DNA of 64,000 nucleotides from Pseudomonas fluorescens (GCF_001902145.1 NZ_MRST01000021.1:62001-126000), one strand, 5' to 3'. Numbered from the stretch's first letter, positions 25,052-34,743 are shown. The notes: generated by a model from the letters alone, not told the origin. Made by a program: numbers and translations.

Positions 25052-25924
25052 ATGAAACGCCTCCCACCGTTACCTGCACTGCACACCTTCTGGGTCACGG
25101 CCCAGTGCTGCAACTTTACCCGTGCCGCCGAACGCCTGCACATTACCCAGGGCGCGGTGAGCCGACAGGTCGCCGGGCTGGAAAGCCAGTTGGGCTATGC
25201 CTTGTTCCAGCGCCAGGCGCGGGGCTTGAGCCTGACGGAGGAGGGGCGCGAATGGCTGGCGTGCGCGCAACAGGTGTTCGGCTTGCTCGCTGACGCGGTG
25301 GAACACATCGGTGACCGGCGCCGAACCTTGCAGCTCAAAGCGTCCACCTGCGTGATGCGCTGGCTATTGCCGCGCTTGCTGCAATGGCAAAAAGAGCGCC
25401 CGGATGTGCCGGTGGAGCTCACCACGACGGTGGCCTATAACGTCGACTTTCGTCGTGAGCCGTTTGACGCGGCGGTGATCTACGGGCCTATCGCCGAACA
25501 GTCGGCCGAGGCGCGGCACTTATTCGACGAGCGCCTCACGCCGGTCTGCGTGCCCGGGTTGCTAGGTAGTTTGCATACGCCGCAGGATTTGCAGCACCAG
25601 GTGCTGTTACACCCGACACGGGACGAGCGCGACTGGGCGTTGTGGCTCAAGGCTGCCAATACCTGCTTGAGCGATCCCATCCAACGGCATCACTTCGAAA
25701 CCTTGGACCTGGCAATGACCGTGGCTTCCCAAGGCACCGGGGTGGCGATGGGCGACAGTGCGCTGATTGGCGAGGATCTGAAGGCGGGACGGCTGGCGAT
25801 GCCGTTTGAACTGCGGGTGTCGACGGGAATGGGGTATTACCTGGTGTATCCGCCGGGGAAGGAACCGTTAGTTGGGTTGGTCGAGCTGATGGATTGGTTG
25901 GTCAGTGAGGCCAGTGTGGGATGA
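25052..25924 (+). CDS. GcvA-like LysR-family regulator
   Basis: A 290-residue protein with LPALHTFWVTAQCCNFTRAAERLHITQGAVSRQVAGLE, a GcvA-type HTH, and a full effector domain. It is divergent from the AruI-like decarboxylase, with a shared 110-base gap holding both promoters, so it is the likely regulator of that gene. An amino-acid or keto-acid inducer would fit the branch. The 688 bases downstream contain only repeats. Confidence 0.92.
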   Translation: MKRLPPLPALHTFWVTAQCCNFTRAAERLHITQGAVSRQVAGLESQLGYALFQRQARGLSLTEEGREWLACAQQVFGLLADAVEHIGDRRRTLQLKASTCVMRWLLPRLLQWQKERPDVPVELTTTVAYNVDFRREPFDAAVIYGPIAEQSAEARHLFDERLTPVCVPGLLGSLHTPQDLQHQVLLHPTRDERDWALWLKAANTCLSDPIQRHHFETLDLAMTVASQGTGVAMGDSALIGEDLKAGRLAMPFELRVSTGMGYYLVYPPGKEPLVGLVELMDWLVSEASVG

Positions 25925-26220
25925 CAGCTAACGCCTATCTACCTGACTCGCCGCGATCCAACTGTGTGAGCGGGCTTGCCTCAATGCCAGTCAGTTAAGC
26001 GGTCATCGCCTACTGTAGGAGCGAGCTTGCTCGCGAAAAACGTCAACGATAACGCGCGCTTGCTGAATGAACGCGGCGCCTGTGATTTTTTCGCGAGCAA
26101 GCTCGCTCCTACAAAAAGCCCTTAACTGACTGGCATTGGGGCTTGCCTGCGATGACGGCCTGACAGCCGACGCTTATCTACCTGATACCCCACGATCCAA
26201 CTGTGGGAGCTGGCTTGCCT
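25923..26220. repeat. approximate 59-base direct repeat flanking a nested REPIN
   Basis: The segment 25923-25981 (GACAGC...ATCCAACTGTG...GGCTTGCCT) recurs with a few changes at 26163-26220. Between them lie the 18-base inverted arms at 25982-25999 and 26121-26138. This looks like repeated insertion of REP-type sequences at one site. Confidence 0.7.
26015..26112. repeat. REPIN (GTAGGAGCGAGCTTGC type), nested
   Basis: The arms GTAGGAGCGAGCTTGCTCGC... and its reverse complement close a 98-base unit whose interior starts GTCAACGATAACGCG, shared with the REPINs at 33263, 42633, 51830, 58214 and 60506. It sits inside an 18-base inverted repeat belonging to another element. Confidence 0.92.
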
Positions 26221-26607
26221 GCGATAGCGGCCTGACAGGCGACGCTGTTATACCAAGTACATATCCATTCCTGCGGTAACGGCCACTTAGGGTTCCGCCC
26301 TGACGGCGGCTCACTTTTGAAAAGCCGGAATGCCGGCCCAGACAAAAGTAAGCAAAACGCTCTTGCCCCACCACTCGGCACCTCGCCTAGGCTCGGTGTG
26401 CCCGAACGCAGGCTTGAATCCGTGGGCCGCCGCCACGCGCCATCCATGGCGCGGGGCGGCTAACCCGGCGTCCTGCCGGGTTACCCACGAATTCAAGCCT
26501 GCGTTCGGCCAGCGTGGTTTAACGGGGCGCCTGAGATCAAGATCAAAAGCAGATCAAAAGCCAGATCAAGAGCGACTCGCTGCGCATCGTGGTTACCGTT
26601 GACCGCG
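26195..26607. repeat. large dispersed noncoding repeat, copy A
   Basis: From ATCCAACTGTGGGAGC to about GTGGTTACCGTTG this matches, in inverted orientation, the sequence at 36470-36763. Shared blocks include GTACATATCC, CTCTTGCCCCACCACTCGGC, CCAGCGTGGTTTAACGGGGC and GCATCGTGGTTACCGT. Copy A has an extra 105-base block at 26403-26507. No convincing protein is encoded. Confidence 0.85.
26403..26507. repeat. 105-base nested-hairpin element inside copy A
   Basis: Perfect 17-base outer arms (26403-26419, CGAACGCAGGCTTGAAT; 26491-26507) enclose two further hairpins: GCCGCC...GCGCCATCCATGGCGC...GGCGGC (about 26426-26460) and AACCCGGCGTCCTGCCGGGTT (26462-26482). The result is a three-way-junction shape. 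Copy B of the host repeat has about ten other bases at this place, so the block is probably an insertion. Confidence 0.75.
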
Positions 26608-26612
26608 CTGTG

Positions 26613-27227
26613 TCAGTAACCGACCGTAAAGCGCTGGCGCGAGTGCTTCGGTGTTTCCACTTCATCCAGCATGGCGATGGCGAAGTCGGCAAAACTGATT
26701 GAGCTGTTGCCGTCACTGTCCATCAGCAGATCATCCTTGCCGAGGCGGAATTTGCCGGTGCGCAGGGTGCCGTCGAACAGGGCCGATGGCGACAGGAAGG
26801 TCCAGTCCAGTTCCTTTTCCTGGCGCAACGTTTCCAGGAAGTCAGCTCCGGCACTGGCTTCAGCTTTATATTCAGCCGGGAACCCTTCGCTGTCGATCAC
26901 GCGCCCGCCACCGGGCAACAGCAGCGAACCTGCGCCGCCGACCACCAACAAACGTTTCACCCCGGCTTTTTTCACCGGGCCGATCACGGCGCTGGCGGGA
27001 AGGGTGGCGAAGTGCGCCGCGCTGATCACCACGTCGCTGCCGCTGATGGCGTGTTGCAAGGCCTCGGCATCCAGGGCATCAACCTGTTTGACCGTCACGC
27101 CAGGATGCACAGCCAGCTTGTCGGTATTGCGGGCGATGGCAGTAACGGTATGCCCGCGACGCAGCGCTTCTTCCAGCAGTTGGCTACCGGCACGGCCGGT
27201 GGCACCAATGATTGCGATCTTGCTCAT
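26613..27227 (-). CDS. NAD(P)-binding Rossmann reductase (NmrA/YwnB-like atypical SDR)
   Basis: A 204-residue protein beginning MSKIAIIGATGRAGSQLLEEALRRGH, the GxxGxxG NAD(P) site of the NAD(P)H-binding atypical-SDR family. There is no YxxxK catalytic pair, as is usual for this group. GGAG eight bases before the ATG at 27227 decides the start over an in-frame ATG 12 bases upstream. It is 34 bases downstream of the MBL-gene stop, on the same strand, and is probably co-transcribed. Typical roles are redox sensing or quinone/flavin reduction; none can be chosen. Confidence 0.85.
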   Translation of the reverse strand: MSKIAIIGATGRAGSQLLEEALRRGHTVTAIARNTDKLAVHPGVTVKQVDALDAEALQHAISGSDVVISAAHFATLPASAVIGPVKKAGVKRLLVVGGAGSLLLPGGGRVIDSEGFPAEYKAEASAGADFLETLRQEKELDWTFLSPSALFDGTLRTGKFRLGKDDLLMDSDGNSSISFADFAIAMLDEVETPKHSRQRFTVGY

Positions 27228-27261
27228 GATGTTCTCCAACAGGGTTAAGGTTTAAAGCCAA

Positions 27262-28128
27262 TTACCACTTCATCTCGCCCTTGGCGACTTTGGCGCTCAG
27301 TTCCAGCGAGCTTTCGTCGGCGAGGGCGGGATAGCGTTTTTTCATGGCCGCAATCAGGGCGGCGGAATCCTTGGCCTTGGCGGTTTCGAGGTCGAAGGCC
27401 TTGATGTAATCGGCGGTGAAGGTGACTGAGGCCAGCGATGGCGTGCCCAGGTAATGGCCCGGCACCACGGTGTTCGGTTTCAGGTTTTCAATGCGCTTGA
27501 GGGTGGCCAGCCAGTCTTTATGGGATTGAGCGCTCTGGGTATCGGCCATCCAGACGTGGATGTTTTCAGCGACAACCACACCACCGACCACGGCCTTGAT
27601 CGACGGGATCCACACAAAGCTGCGATCCGGCTGCGGGCCGTCGAGGCCCACCACTTCAAGCTGCTGTCCTTCCAGGGTCAGGCTGTGGCCTTTAAGTACC
27701 TGCGGTACAAGGGTCTTGGCCGGTTTGTCGGCACCCATTTTCGGGCCCCAGAAGGCCAGCTTGTCGGCGACGGTGGCGTTGATATGGTCGACCACCGGCT
27801 GCGGCGCCAGTACCTTGGCGTCGGGGAACGCGGCGGTGAGGGTGTCGAGGCCGAAGTAGTAGTCCGGGTCGCCATGGCTGATGTAGATGGTGGTCAGGTG
27901 CTTGCCGCTGGCGCGGATTTTCTGCACCAGTTGCTCGGCTTGGCCTTTGCCGAATTGCGCATCTATCAGGATCGCGTCTTTCTCGCCGCTCACCAGCACC
28001 GAGCTGACCGGGAAGATCGCGGCTTCGCCTGGGTTGTACACGTCCAGTTTCAGCTCTGCCGCCGCTGCGTGAGCAGCGAAGGCCAGGGCGGCGGTGGCCA
28101 GGGTCAAGCGTTTGAAGGTCGAGAACAT
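27262..28128 (-). CDS. periplasmic metallo-beta-lactamase-fold protein with altered metal motif
   Basis: A 288-residue protein with a Sec signal (MFSTFKRLTLATAALAFAAHAAA) and an MBL-fold body. The canonical HxHxDH motif reads HGDPDYYFG in this protein: the first His and the Asp are kept, but the second His is Asp and the last His is Tyr. A later VPGHYLG supplies one more His. The fold is clear, but ordinary two-Zn hydrolase chemistry is doubtful. A divergent LysR gene begins 106 bases away and probably regulates it together with the reductase downstream. Confidence 0.85.
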   Translation of the reverse strand: MFSTFKRLTLATAALAFAAHAAAAELKLDVYNPGEAAIFPVSSVLVSGEKDAILIDAQFGKGQAEQLVQKIRASGKHLTTIYISHGDPDYYFGLDTLTAAFPDAKVLAPQPVVDHINATVADKLAFWGPKMGADKPAKTLVPQVLKGHSLTLEGQQLEVVGLDGPQPDRSFVWIPSIKAVVGGVVVAENIHVWMADTQSAQSHKDWLATLKRIENLKPNTVVPGHYLGTPSLASVTFTADYIKAFDLETAKAKDSAALIAAMKKRYPALADESSLELSAKVAKGEMKW

Positions 28129-28233
28129 CGGGCAGCTCCTGCCATCGGTAAGGGATGCACAGAGCTTAGTTGCATAAAACGCGACAAAAAATGCGATGCT
28201 GGGACATAGTTTGTTTCTAAAAGCGGGCAAATC
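28129..28233. promoter_or_regulatory. divergent regulatory region, MBL gene / LysR gene
   Basis: The 105 bases between divergent starts must hold both promoters. AT-rich runs lie around 28180-28225 (AAAAAATGCGATG and TTTGTTTCTAAAAG). AGGAGC just before the MBL start is a good ribosome-binding site. No certain operator was identified. Confidence 0.4.
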
Positions 28234-29139
28234 ATGGATCGTCTTCAAGCAATGCGCGTGTTTGTCACCGTGGTGGACCTGGGCAGCCAATCCGCCGCTG
28301 CCGACCACCTTGACCTCTCGCGCCCGGTGGTCTCGCGCTACCTGGCCGAGCTGGAAGACTGGGTGGGCGCACGCCTGTTGCACCGCACCACGCGCAAGCT
28401 CAGCCTCACCGCCGCCGGGGGTGAAACGCTACCGCGTTGCCGGCAATTGTTGGATTTGTGTGGGGATATGCAGGCCGCCGTCAGCGAACCCGATGATGCG
28501 CCCCGAGGTCTGTTGCGCCTGAGCGTCAGCACCTCGTTCGGCCAGGCGCAGCTGGGCGCGGCGATTGCCGAATACGTCAAGCGCTACCCCCTGGTGACGG
28601 TGGATTTGCAGATGCTTGATCGCACGGTGAACCTGGTGGACGAGCGCATCGACCTGGCGATCCGCACCAGCAACGATCTGGACCCCAACCTGATCGCCCG
28701 GCGCCTGACCGTATGTCGCTCGGTGGTGTGCGCCACACCGGCTTATCTGCGCGAGCATCCGGCGCCGCAGAAAGTCGAAGACCTGGCCCGGCACAATTGC
28801 CTGACCCACTCTTACTTCGGCAAGAGCCTGTGGCATTTCGAAGAAAACGGAGAGCACGTGTCGGTGCCGGTCCACGGCAATATCACGGCCAACGAGGCCA
28901 GCACGTTAATGCGCGTGACGCTGGCCGGGGCAGGGGTGGCGATGCTGCCCAGTTATCAGGCCGGTGAGCTGATTCGCAATGGGGAGTTGGTGCGCTTGCT
29001 GCCGCACGCCGAGCCACGACAAATGAACATCTATGCGGTGTACGCCTCACGCAAACACATGCCTTCGGCGCTGCGTAGCCTCCTGGATTTCCTGGTGCTG
29101 CGCTTCCCCGAAGAGCCGGCTTGGGATGTCGGGCTTTGA
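28234..29139 (+). CDS. LysR-family transcriptional regulator
   Basis: A 301-residue protein beginning MDRLQAMRVFVTVVDLGSQSAAADHLDLSRPVVSRYLAELE, the CrgA/PtxR-like LysR branch common in Pseudomonas. The effector domain starts at about residue 90 (GLLRLSVSTSFGQAQL). Divergent from the MBL/reductase pair, its likely target. CrgA-branch regulators often respond to quinones, aldehydes or oxidants, which would fit a reductase downstream; this is inference. Confidence 0.92.
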   Translation: MDRLQAMRVFVTVVDLGSQSAAADHLDLSRPVVSRYLAELEDWVGARLLHRTTRKLSLTAAGGETLPRCRQLLDLCGDMQAAVSEPDDAPRGLLRLSVSTSFGQAQLGAAIAEYVKRYPLVTVDLQMLDRTVNLVDERIDLAIRTSNDLDPNLIARRLTVCRSVVCATPAYLREHPAPQKVEDLARHNCLTHSYFGKSLWHFEENGEHVSVPVHGNITANEASTLMRVTLAGAGVAMLPSYQAGELIRNGELVRLLPHAEPRQMNIYAVYASRKHMPSALRSLLDFLVLRFPEEPAWDVGL

Positions 29140-29230
29140 GCTGAAATAAGCGCGCTGAATGGCATCGCATCATGGCAAGTTGACCTATGCTTTAAACAGC
29201 ACCCTGTAGATCCGTTCAGAGGTCTGTGCC

Positions 29231-29410
29231 ATGAGCATTAAAACCAGAAAGTACCTGACAATTTTCACCCTCTGCGCATTGGCGACAGCGCTGTATGGGA
29301 CTGCCGCCTACCGCGTCGAGCAAACGCGCATGCAGCCAGCGGCGTTCGCTATCAGCTGCCATCAGGACCAATGCGTTCCCCGCACCGGCAGTTTCAGTGC
29401 GCTCAGGTAG
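29231..29410 (+). CDS. small secreted or membrane-anchored protein (59 aa)
   Basis: ATG at 29231 opens MSIKTRKYLTIFTLCALATALYGTAAYRVEQ, a basic start followed by a hydrophobic helix at about residues 8-26 resembling a signal anchor. Two Cys (SCHQDQCVPRTG) follow, four residues apart, in the presumed periplasmic part. The stop overlaps the convergent pobR-like stop by 8 bases. Function unknown. Confidence 0.6.
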   Translation: MSIKTRKYLTIFTLCALATALYGTAAYRVEQTRMQPAAFAISCHQDQCVPRTGSFSALR

Positions 29411-30278
29411 GCTGCTCTGCCTTCAGTTGTTCACGAAACGCCTTGGGTGAAAACCCGACCCTGCGGCGAAACAGTCGTGAGAAGTTGGTCGGGTCGGAAA
29501 AGCCCAGCACTTCGGACATTTCATTGATGGTCATGCTGGTGTAGGTCAGCAGGCGCTTGGCTTCCAGCAACTGGCGGTCATGCATGATCTGCAACGCCGG
29601 TTGCCCACCCAACTCCCGACACGTCCCGTTCAAGTGTGAGACCGAGATGCCCAGCTTGTGGGCCAGGTCTTCAATCTTGGGGTGTTCGCGGTAATGCTGT
29701 TCGACCAGTTGCGTAAACCGCCGAAAGTACTCGCGACCTCGCGGCGCGCGTGGGTGGCGGCGCTGGATCGCCTGCCGGCTGACCCACACCAACAACACGC
29801 TGACCAGGGCGTGCAGCATCATGTCCCGTGCCGGTTGGTCATCGGCGTATTCGTCCTGCAAGCGCACGAACAGGCTGTTCAAGTAATCGCTGTCCTTGCC
29901 CGCGGGGTAACTGCCAAGTGTGTGCAGGCCATCGACGGTAGAGCCCAGTTGCGCCTGCAAGTGGCTGACCAGCGGCGCCGAAAGCGTTACCACAAACCCT
30001 TCCACATCCTCGGAAAAACGAAAGCCATGCACGCAAAGCGGTGGCAGCACTTGCAGGCTCGACTCGTTAAGCGTGGTGCGCTGGCCCTCGATTTCCAGTT
30101 GTGCCTGGCCTTTGTGTACATACAGCAACTGGCACAGGTCCGCGTGCCGGTGGGGCTGAATTTCCCACTGGTATTCCCGACTGCGCCGGGAAATGGTTTC
30201 GCAGTGCAACAAATCGGGAGTCGGCCACTGCTGGCTTTCCCCGTAAAGCTTGAAGACCGGAATCGCGGTTTTGGTCAT
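29403..30278 (-). CDS. pobR: AraC-family activator PobR
   Basis: A 291-residue AraC/XylS protein with an N-terminal cupin (about residues 30-100) and two HTH motifs at the C-terminus (KIEDLAHKLGISVSHLNGTCRE and TINEMSEVLGFSDPTNFSRLFRR). It is divergent from pobA with a 180-base shared region, the standard Pseudomonas arrangement in which PobR activates 4-hydroxybenzoate hydroxylase in the presence of 4-hydroxybenzoate. The stop overlaps the end of a small convergent ORF. Confidence 0.9.
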   Translation of the reverse strand: MTKTAIPVFKLYGESQQWPTPDLLHCETISRRSREYQWEIQPHRHADLCQLLYVHKGQAQLEIEGQRTTLNESSLQVLPPLCVHGFRFSEDVEGFVVTLSAPLVSHLQAQLGSTVDGLHTLGSYPAGKDSDYLNSLFVRLQDEYADDQPARDMMLHALVSVLLVWVSRQAIQRRHPRAPRGREYFRRFTQLVEQHYREHPKIEDLAHKLGISVSHLNGTCRELGGQPALQIMHDRQLLEAKRLLTYTSMTINEMSEVLGFSDPTNFSRLFRRRVGFSPKAFREQLKAEQPT

Positions 30279-31652
<1,374 letters not shown>

Positions 31653-31718
31653 CCTGCTATCGTATCGAGCATTCCCACCGGTGACCGTTGCCTGTGGGCC
31701 CTGCTCGAAGGTTCTGCC

Positions 31719-33236
31719 GTGACTCACCTCAATCAGCCCGCTCCAACCGTCCCCGCCGTGCGCAGTATCCTGGTCGCGCTGATGATGGCGATCTTCCTGG
31801 GTGCCCTGGACCAGACCATTGTCGCCGTGTCCATGCCGGCCATTTCCGCCCAGTTCCATGACGTCAACCTGCTGGCCTGGGTGATCTCCGGCTACATGGT
31901 GGCGATGACCGTGGCGGTGCCGATCTACGGCAAGCTCGGTGACCTGTATGGGCGCCGGCCCATGATGCTCATCGGCATGGGCGTGTTCACCCTCGCGTCG
32001 CTGTTCTGCGGCTTGGCGCAAAGCATGGAACAACTGGTGCTGGCGCGAGTTCTGCAGGGTATCGGCGCTGGCGGGATGGTCTCGGTGAGCCAGGCGATCA
32101 TTGGCGACATTATTCCTCCCCGAGAACGGGGACGTTATCAGGGGTATTTCAGCAGCATGTACGCGGTGGCCAGCGTGGCCGGGCCGGTGCTGGGCGGCTA
32201 TATGACCGAATACCTGTCGTGGCGCTGGGTGTTTTTGATCAACCTGCCACTGGGCGCCGGCGCCTGGTACGTGGCCCATCGCACTCTGGTGGGGCTGCCG
32301 GTGCCGCAGCGCAAGCCCATCATCGATTACCTCGGCACGGTGCTGATGATTGTCGGCCTGACTGCCTTGTTGTTGGGCATCACTGAAATCGGCCAGGGCC
32401 ATTCGTGGCGTGACGATCAAGTGCTGGGGTTGCTGGCCTGTGCCCTGTCGGCCTTGAGCGTGTTTGTGTGGCACGAACGCCGGGCGCGGGAACCGCTGTT
32501 GCCGATGCACTTGTTTGCCAACCGCAGTGCGGTGTTGTGTTGGTGCACGATTTTTGTCACCAGCTTCCAGGCGATTTCCCTGACGGTGCTGATGCCCCTG
32601 CGCTACCAGAGCGTGACCGGAGCCGGTGCCGACAGCGCGGCCCTGCACTTGCTGCCGTTGGCGATGGGCTTGCCGATGGGCGCGTATTTCGCCGGGCGCA
32701 TGACCTCGGTGACTGGCCGCTATAAACCGATGATCCTCAGCGGCGCGGTGTTGAGCCCCTTGGCGATCCTCGGCATGGCCTACAGCGCCCCCCAGGCGGT
32801 GGCGCTCACCAGCGTCTTCATGTTGTTGTGCGGTATCGCCGCCGGCATGCAGTTCCCGACCTCGTTGGTGGGTACGCAGAACTCGGTGGAGCAACGGGAT
32901 ATCGGTGTGGCCACCAGCACCACCAACCTGTTTCGCTCCCTGGGCGGGGCAGTGGGGGTGGCTTGCATGTCGGCGTTGCTGCTGGCGCTGTTGCACGATT
33001 CCAGTTTCGCCCATTTGACGAGCGGCGCACTGGTGGCCGAAGGCAGTTCCGGCAACGTACTGCTCGACGGCCTCAACGCCGCACCCGGCCCGGCGCAGGA
33101 TGCGTTGCGCGACGAGTTGGCGGTGACGTTCCGGCATTTGCTGATGGTGAGTGCGGCGGTATCGCTGCTGGGGTTGGCCGCTGCGATCGCGATGCCCAAC
33201 CGGGTACTGCGCGGTCGTGAAGACAAGGCTCGATAA
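31719..33236 (+). CDS. 14-TM MFS drug/solvent efflux protein (DHA2, EmrB/QacA type)
   Basis: A 505-residue MFS protein with motifs ALDQTIVAVSMPAI (TM1, motif D1) and GKLGDLYGRRPM (motif A). The length and hydrophobicity fit fourteen helices. The start is GTG at 31719, 66 bases after pobA, with AAGG upstream. No membrane-fusion (EmrA) partner is present. It may relieve aromatic-acid stress in the pob region or act as a general exporter. A REPIN follows the stop by 26 bases. Confidence 0.9.
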   Translation: MTHLNQPAPTVPAVRSILVALMMAIFLGALDQTIVAVSMPAISAQFHDVNLLAWVISGYMVAMTVAVPIYGKLGDLYGRRPMMLIGMGVFTLASLFCGLAQSMEQLVLARVLQGIGAGGMVSVSQAIIGDIIPPRERGRYQGYFSSMYAVASVAGPVLGGYMTEYLSWRWVFLINLPLGAGAWYVAHRTLVGLPVPQRKPIIDYLGTVLMIVGLTALLLGITEIGQGHSWRDDQVLGLLACALSALSVFVWHERRAREPLLPMHLFANRSAVLCWCTIFVTSFQAISLTVLMPLRYQSVTGAGADSAALHLLPLAMGLPMGAYFAGRMTSVTGRYKPMILSGAVLSPLAILGMAYSAPQAVALTSVFMLLCGIAAGMQFPTSLVGTQNSVEQRDIGVATSTTNLFRSLGGAVGVACMSALLLALLHDSSFAHLTSGALVAEGSSGNVLLDGLNAAPGPAQDALRDELAVTFRHLLMVSAAVSLLGLAAAIAMPNRVLRGREDKAR

Positions 33237-33262
33237 TTGAGACTAACGGTACACCGCCCTCT

Positions 33263-33360
33263 GTAGGAGCGAGCTTGCTCGCGAAAAACGTCAACGATAA
33301 CGCGGGCTTCCTGAGTAACCGCGGCGCCTTTGAGTTTTTCGCGAGCAAGCTCGCTCCTAC
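33263..33360. repeat. REPIN (GTAGGAGCGAGCTTGC type)
   Basis: A 98-base unit bounded by GTAGGAGCGAGCTTGCTCGC and its exact reverse complement, with the interior GTCAACGATAACGCG shared with the other members of this type in the window. It lies between convergent genes. Confidence 0.93.
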
Positions 33361-33377
33361 AAAAAGCGAGCAGAGCG

Positions 33378-34217
33378 TCAGGGGCTGTAGTACCCGACTG
33401 CCACCATGAAATGCCCGCTCTTGCGCACATAGGCATGCTTGTTCTCGACCTTGCCGGTCACCGGGTTTTTCCAGCGGTATTTGTATTCGCCCTGGTCCTG
33501 CTCGGCCATCATCTTGAGGATCGGCACACCCACCGGTTTGCCATCCGGGTCCTTGATCTTGGCAAAATCGGTGTTGATCAGGCGCAGGTTGGTGCCATGG
33601 GCGACGTAGCGCCGCGTGTTCAGGTCCACCACGAACACGTAGAGATCATCTTGCAGGAAGCCGCCCTGCAAGGAGTTGATCGCCTTGAGCGTGCCGGTTT
33701 CATCCTTGACCAACGCCTCCACCGCCTTGTTGCGCAGCGCCCGTGCCTGTTCTGGTGTGGCGCGCGGCAAGTAATAACCGACCGCCAGGATGCGTTCGCC
33801 CACCCGCTGATAAAACACATGCTTATGTTCGACCTTGCCGTCATTCCAGTTCTGCCAGCGGTAGTCAGCCTGCTGGATACCCTGGCCTTCCGGCACGCTC
33901 AAGGCTTGTTTGAACGAGGCTTGCAGGTCGGGCCCGAGTACCTCGGACACGTCGCGACCGATCAGCGCGGAGGAGGGCCCGCCACTGGCCAACAGCACGC
34001 CTTGGGTATTGACCACAAACACATAACGGTCCTGGTCGATGAACTCGCCCTGACGGCTGAAGGCGGCGAACGCCTTGTCACCTTGCTTGTGGTAGTACGC
34101 CAAGGCCTTTTCCAGCAGGGCCTTGGCGGCTTGGGCATCCGCTTCCTGTGCCGTGGCGGCATGCACCTGGCTGCAACACCACAGCAGCAGCCAGGTGAAT
34201 CGGAGCAGTCTCTTCAT
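33378..34217 (-). CDS. stand-alone periplasmic double-Cache protein
   Basis: A 279-residue protein with a Sec signal (MKRLLRFTWLLLWCCSQVHA) followed by two related Cache-like units, roughly residues 55-150 and 180-279. Each has a DxYVFVV strand (DQDRYVFVVNTQG; QDDLYVFVVDLNT), a YRW motif, a KHxxY strand and a GYY end (ILAVGYY; FMVAVGYYSP). No transmembrane helix, HAMP, kinase or methyl-accepting domain follows, so it is a soluble ligand-binding module. It may deliver a carboxylate-like ligand to another receptor. Function unknown. Confidence 0.85.
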   Translation of the reverse strand: MKRLLRFTWLLLWCCSQVHAATAQEADAQAAKALLEKALAYYHKQGDKAFAAFSRQGEFIDQDRYVFVVNTQGVLLASGGPSSALIGRDVSEVLGPDLQASFKQALSVPEGQGIQQADYRWQNWNDGKVEHKHVFYQRVGERILAVGYYLPRATPEQARALRNKAVEALVKDETGTLKAINSLQGGFLQDDLYVFVVDLNTRRYVAHGTNLRLINTDFAKIKDPDGKPVGVPILKMMAEQDQGEYKYRWKNPVTGKVENKHAYVRKSGHFMVAVGYYSP

Positions 34218-34272
34218 TTACCCGTCCCTCGTTCTTGTTGGTGTGCCAAGAGCGTAGACGGTTGGCGGCAAA

Positions 34273-34743
34273 TCAGAAGGGTTTGGTCGGCAGGTATTTG
34301 CCGTCCAGGGTGATGACCGCACGGGAGCCGCCGTCCGGGTCTGCGACTTTCTTGATGTCCAGCTTGAAGTTGATGGCGCTGATGATGCCGTCGCCGAATT
34401 GCTCATGCACCAGGGCCTTCAAGGTAGAGCCGTAGACCTGCAGCATTTCATAGAAACGGTACATGGTTGGATCGGTGGGCACGCCGCTCGGAAAGCTGCC
34501 ACGCAGGGGCACACTTTGCAGCAGGCGGCTGGCGTCCTCGTCGAGGCCCAGTTTGCCGCACACGATGTCGGCCGCCTCCTTGGGCAGCGGGTGCTGGCCG
34601 AGCAGCGCGGCGGTCACGAATGCCAGGCTAAGGCCGGTGCCGTCGGTGAGGTCCTGCCACGACAGGTTTTTGCGTGCCTTGAGGTCAATAACGGTGTCGG
34701 CCAGGGCCAGGCGTGGGGTTTGGGCGAATTGGGATTGCAACAT
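34273..34743 (-). CDS. cynS: cyanate hydratase (cyanase)
   Basis: A 156-residue protein that matches cyanase throughout. Catalytic residues align with E. coli numbering: R96 and E99 (MYRFYEML) and S122 (GIISAINF). It converts cyanate plus bicarbonate to carbamate and CO2, carbamate breaking down to ammonia. It lies 28 bases after the carbonic anhydrase stop, as in cynTS operons. The neighbouring carbonic anhydrase restores the bicarbonate consumed. Confidence 0.97.
   Translation of the reverse strand: MLQSQFAQTPRLALADTVIDLKARKNLSWQDLTDGTGLSLAFVTAALLGQHPLPKEAADIVCGKLGLDEDASRLLQSVPLRGSFPSGVPTDPTMYRFYEMLQVYGSTLKALVHEQFGDGIISAINFKLDIKKVADPDGGSRAVITLDGKYLPTKPF

Larger units (their letters stand above)
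25925..26612. other. 688-base intergenic region built from repeats
   Basis: No gene is supported here. In order it contains a REP half-site with a 59-base segment that recurs 240 bases later, an 18-base inverted repeat (25982-25999 and 26121-26138) that encloses a REPIN, a second REP, and copy A of a large dispersed repeat with an inserted hairpin element. Short ORFs across it are by-products of the repeats. Confidence 0.8.

Noticed and set aside
26330..26602. ORF of 90 codons within the intergenic repeat
   Set aside because: It lies entirely in copy A of the large repeat and its hairpin element; no ribosome-binding site or protein-like pattern.
33263..33360. repeated palindromes resembling CRISPR units
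   Set aside because: They are single REPIN units scattered between genes, not regularly spaced arrays with unique spacers; no cas genes are present.
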